NCBI GenBank assembly: GCA_964586235.1
Contig: CAZPIO010000010.1
Location: forward strand, 38,390 to 102,389
Origin: JAUCQB01 sp964586235
GTDB taxonomy: Bacteria > Planctomycetota > Phycisphaerae > UBA1845 > PWPN01
DNA: 64,000 nt
Reading direction: 5' to 3'
The notes beneath the pieces are model-generated. The model worked only from the letters and a program-made list of their open reading frames with translations, did not search any database and was not told the origin of the DNA. Below, piece after piece: positions 61,807 through 64,000 of this stretch. Made by a program: the position numbers and the translations under genes. Every line of letters begins with the position of its first letter. Position 1 is the stretch's first letter.

Positions 61807-63207
61807 TTATCGATCGGCCGGGCGAATGTACTCCTGCCCTACCGGGTCGGCCCCGGCCTCGGCGTAGCGCTCGAACCACTCGAACATCCGCTTGCGGAGG
61901 CCGTTTCTCAGATCGCGATGCTCGGGGCGGTCGACCAGGTTGGTTGTTTCGTCGGGGTCGCTGCGGAGATCATAGAGCTCGAACGGCCCGCCGTTGGCCC
62001 GATGAATGTACTTGTGGTCGGCCGTGCGGATCATTCGGAGCTGGCCGTACTCGGCAAAGACGGCGTCGGGCCAGTCGGGCTGCTGTTCGCCACGGAGCAT
62101 GGGGGCAAAGCTGCGCCCCGGCAGGTTTCGATCAGTCGGGACGGGCAGGCCCAGGTAGTCGAGCACCGTGGGCATGAAGTCGTAGGCGCTGACCATCGCG
62201 TCGACGGTGCGGCCGGGCTTGAGCCGTCCCGGGTGGCTGAAGATCATCGGCATTTGCAGAGAAGTGTCGAAGGCGTTGCGGGGATTGGTGCCGTTGCCCT
62301 TGCCCCAGACTCCGTGATGGCCGGTGCAAAAGCCCTGGTCGCTGGTATAGACGACGAGGGTTTTGCCGGTCAGGCCGAGCCTGTCCAACTCGGCCAGGAT
62401 GCGTCCGACGGCGCGATCGACGCCGGCGCAGGCCGCGAAGTACTGCTCCAGCGGCCCGCGGCGGTGGTGGTGGTCCATCAGGCTCGATGCCCAGGGGTGC
62501 GGTGGAAGCTTCGGAATAGAATCAAAAAGAGTATCAGCAAACAGGCCGACCAGGTCCTGGGGATGACCCGTGTAGGGGCTGTGCGGGGCGTTGTACTCGA
62601 CGTTCAGGAAGAACGGGCGGTCGCGGTTCTGGCCGAGAAATTCGATGGCCTTGTCGGTGATCCGGTCGGTGACGTAGCCCTCGGTCTTTACCACCTTTTC
62701 CTGCCAGATCATCTCGGCGTCGTTGTACTGGCTGCCGCCCTGTGGCATGGCATACCAGAAGGAATAACCCGCGCGGGGGTGCAGGCTGTCGCCCAGGTGC
62801 CATTTGCCCGACAGCCCGCAGGTGTAGCCGGCCTCGGCGAGGAACTCGCTGATCAGCTTCTCTCGGGGCAGGCAGTAGCGGGCTCGCGGCCCCATGTTCT
62901 CGTTCTTGATCCAGTCGTGGATGCCGTGCTGGGAGGGGATTCGGCCGGTCACGAACGTTGCGCGGCTCGGCGAGCACACCGGGCAGTTGGCGAAGGCCCG
63001 GTTCATGCGGACACCGTCGGCTGCGAGCTTGTCGAGGACCGGTGTGTGGGCTTCCTTGTTGCCGTAGCAGCCCATGGACCAGGATCCCTGGTCGTCGGTC
63101 ATGACCAGGACGAGATTGGTGCGATCGGCGGCAGGGGCTGCAGCCAGATTCGAGGCTGCCCATACGAGCAGGGTCATTGCCACGGCGAATCCGAGACGGG
63201 TCATCAT
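61807..63207 (-). CDS. Secreted sulfatase (type I, formylglycine)
   Basis: 466 aa. A signal peptide (AVAMTLLVWAASNLAAAPA) is followed by the sulfatase fold: metal ligands in LVLVMTDDQG (D38, D39), the formylglycine motif C78-S-P-S-R82, K in SGKWHLGD, and a second metal site TSDQGFCTGHHG. The Cys at 78 must be converted to formylglycine by a maturase not in this window. It removes sulfate from extracellular or periplasmic glycans. Start ATG at 63207. Confidence 0.92.
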   Translation of the reverse strand: MMTRLGFAVAMTLLVWAASNLAAAPAADRTNLVLVMTDDQGSWSMGCYGNKEAHTPVLDKLAADGVRMNRAFANCPVCSPSRATFVTGRIPSQHGIHDWIKNENMGPRARYCLPREKLISEFLAEAGYTCGLSGKWHLGDSLHPRAGYSFWYAMPQGGSQYNDAEMIWQEKVVKTEGYVTDRITDKAIEFLGQNRDRPFFLNVEYNAPHSPYTGHPQDLVGLFADTLFDSIPKLPPHPWASSLMDHHHRRGPLEQYFAACAGVDRAVGRILAELDRLGLTGKTLVVYTSDQGFCTGHHGVWGKGNGTNPRNAFDTSLQMPMIFSHPGRLKPGRTVDAMVSAYDFMPTVLDYLGLPVPTDRNLPGRSFAPMLRGEQQPDWPDAVFAEYGQLRMIRTADHKYIHRANGGPFELYDLRSDPDETTNLVDRPEHRDLRNGLRKRMFEWFERYAEAGADPVGQEYIRPADR

Positions 63208-63734
63208 GAATCCTCCACGGTCGGCCGCGGTGCTCCCGCGGCTGCCGGCCTGATGTTATCCGCCTCCGGGCCGGGGCGACACTCCAGGGGGAAGAAAACG
63301 CGGAGACACGGAGAGGGGAGACGCGGAGCAGACAAGAATGAAGGCGGAAGCAAGATGGGGCGACCTGTCTGGAGTGCCTGGCGACATAAACCTCTCTCCT
63401 GGAATGAGTTAAGAGAAAGAATGGGTTCGTTTGGCGCAACCAGGCTACCAGCGGTCGGCAGTCAGCCCGAGGGGACCGGTGAAAGCTGGCCATGGCTACA
63501 AGGATTTCCCAGTTCAACTGGGTTCGTTTTGTCAGATTGCCTGTCGCTTGTCTGTCCATGATTGCTCATCGGTCGATGACCGCCTCTGCGCGCGGGATCT
63601 CCTTCGATCCGCATGCAGGGATAACACGGCGGGGTGTTCGGAACGGTGAGTTCTGAGCGGAACATGGGGGAGCCGGGGCGGGCAGGGACGCGGACTGCCG
63701 GCACAACGCGCAAGCCAAGCCGATGGCACAGCGC
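63208..63734. other. Intergenic region between two sulfatase genes
   Basis: There is no supportable gene. Purine-rich simple sequence (CGCGGAGACACGGAGAGGGG near 63300) is the only notable feature; it should contain the promoter of the 61807-63207 sulfatase. Confidence 0.45.
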
Positions 63735-64000
63735 CTACTTGGGGGAGTAGAGGTGCTTGCCGTCGCGGGCAGCCTTAAGCGCCTCATGTGTATCCTGTGG
63801 TACCCCGGGGTCTCCCTGCGAAGCCAACCACCGGTCGAGTTCAGCGCTGAGCCGGGCCTTGATCCTGGCCGAGGCCTGATCGTCGGCGAGGTCCTTCAGC
63901 TCGTAGGGGTCAGCGGCCGTGTGGTAGAGTTGCTCAGCCGGGCGCCGCATGTAACGTTTCACCAACATGTAGGTGTGGGGATTGGTCCACGTGTCAGCGA
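63735..64000 (-). CDS. Sulfatase C-terminal end (partial, runs off window)
   Basis: The last 87 residues of a second sulfatase: ADTWTNPHTYMLVKRY, then EQLYHTAADPYELKDLADDQ and a C-terminal helix (RIKARLSAELDRWLASQGDP). LYD/LYHTAxDPYELxNLA is the usual sulfatase tail. The start and catalytic part lie beyond 64000. Same strand as the 61807-63207 sulfatase. Confidence 0.85.
   Translation of the reverse strand, partial: ADTWTNPHTYMLVKRYMRRPAEQLYHTAADPYELKDLADDQASARIKARLSAELDRWLASQGDPGVPQDTHEALKAARDGKHLYSPK

Noticed and set aside
61918..63561. A 547-codon open frame antisense to the sulfatase
   Set aside because: Shadow of the sulfatase gene; no start signals or recognisable fold.

Overview
The window looks like Planctomycetota DNA, most likely a Phycisphaerae-like lineage. 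The evidence is a PEP-CTERM surface protein, secreted proteins ending in dockerin-like EF-hand segments of the planctomycete type, two HU-like proteins, sulfatases, and a high-GC background rich in carbohydrate-active enzymes. This is inferred from gene content; no rRNA is present.

The main feature is a putative integrated element of about 52 kb. A tRNA-Val(GAC) gene lies at 82-155. The last part of that tRNA is repeated exactly as a 26-bp direct repeat at 132-157 and 52183-52208. A tyrosine recombinase gene (279-1628) starts just inside the left repeat. At the right end lies a compact minus-strand operon: a 46-aa protein, a RuvB-like AAA ATPase, a 74-aa ORF overlapping 11-bp-phased repeats, a helix-turn-helix protein and a catalytic-domain-only tyrosine recombinase. 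A phage/plasmid-type DUF7227-like protein sits beside the right repeat.

The left and middle of the element (about 1.6-28.5 kb) are a mosaic. Complete genes include a PEP-CTERM protein, a B12-binding radical SAM protein, two HU paralogs, small basic proteins, CsrA, an RRM protein, a PQQ-like propeller protein with an FG-GAP protein, and three secreted proteins with EF-hand or coiled-coil ends. Between them lie fragments of comM, a tRNA-Gly, a response regulator, a histidine kinase, recD2 and an IS21 transposase. Several sequences are duplicated: a 0.7-kb repeat, HU loci, a small-protein family and a 5' leader motif.

From 28.6 to 37.6 kb there is one giant cyclic beta-1,2-glucan synthase gene. 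It is cut by a run of 100 N that appears to be a scaffolding artefact, because the same 55 bp lies on both sides and collapsing them restores the reading frame. At 38.3-40.3 kb there is a possible primase/replication protein and a small partner. At 41.2-48.4 kb lies carbohydrate cargo: GH38-like mannosidase, D-lyxose/D-mannose isomerase, PfkB sugar kinase and a GH71/99-like secreted hydrolase. The first three could form a route from alpha-mannosides to a phosphorylated ketose.

To the right of the element (52.2-64 kb) ordinary chromosome appears to resume. It holds a four-gene 2-oxoacid:ferredoxin oxidoreductase operon whose gamma subunit is fused to an acyl-CoA synthetase, then DoxX, RsmG, a DUF1015 protein, a Tat-exported esterase-like hydrolase and two sulfatases, the last cut by the window edge.
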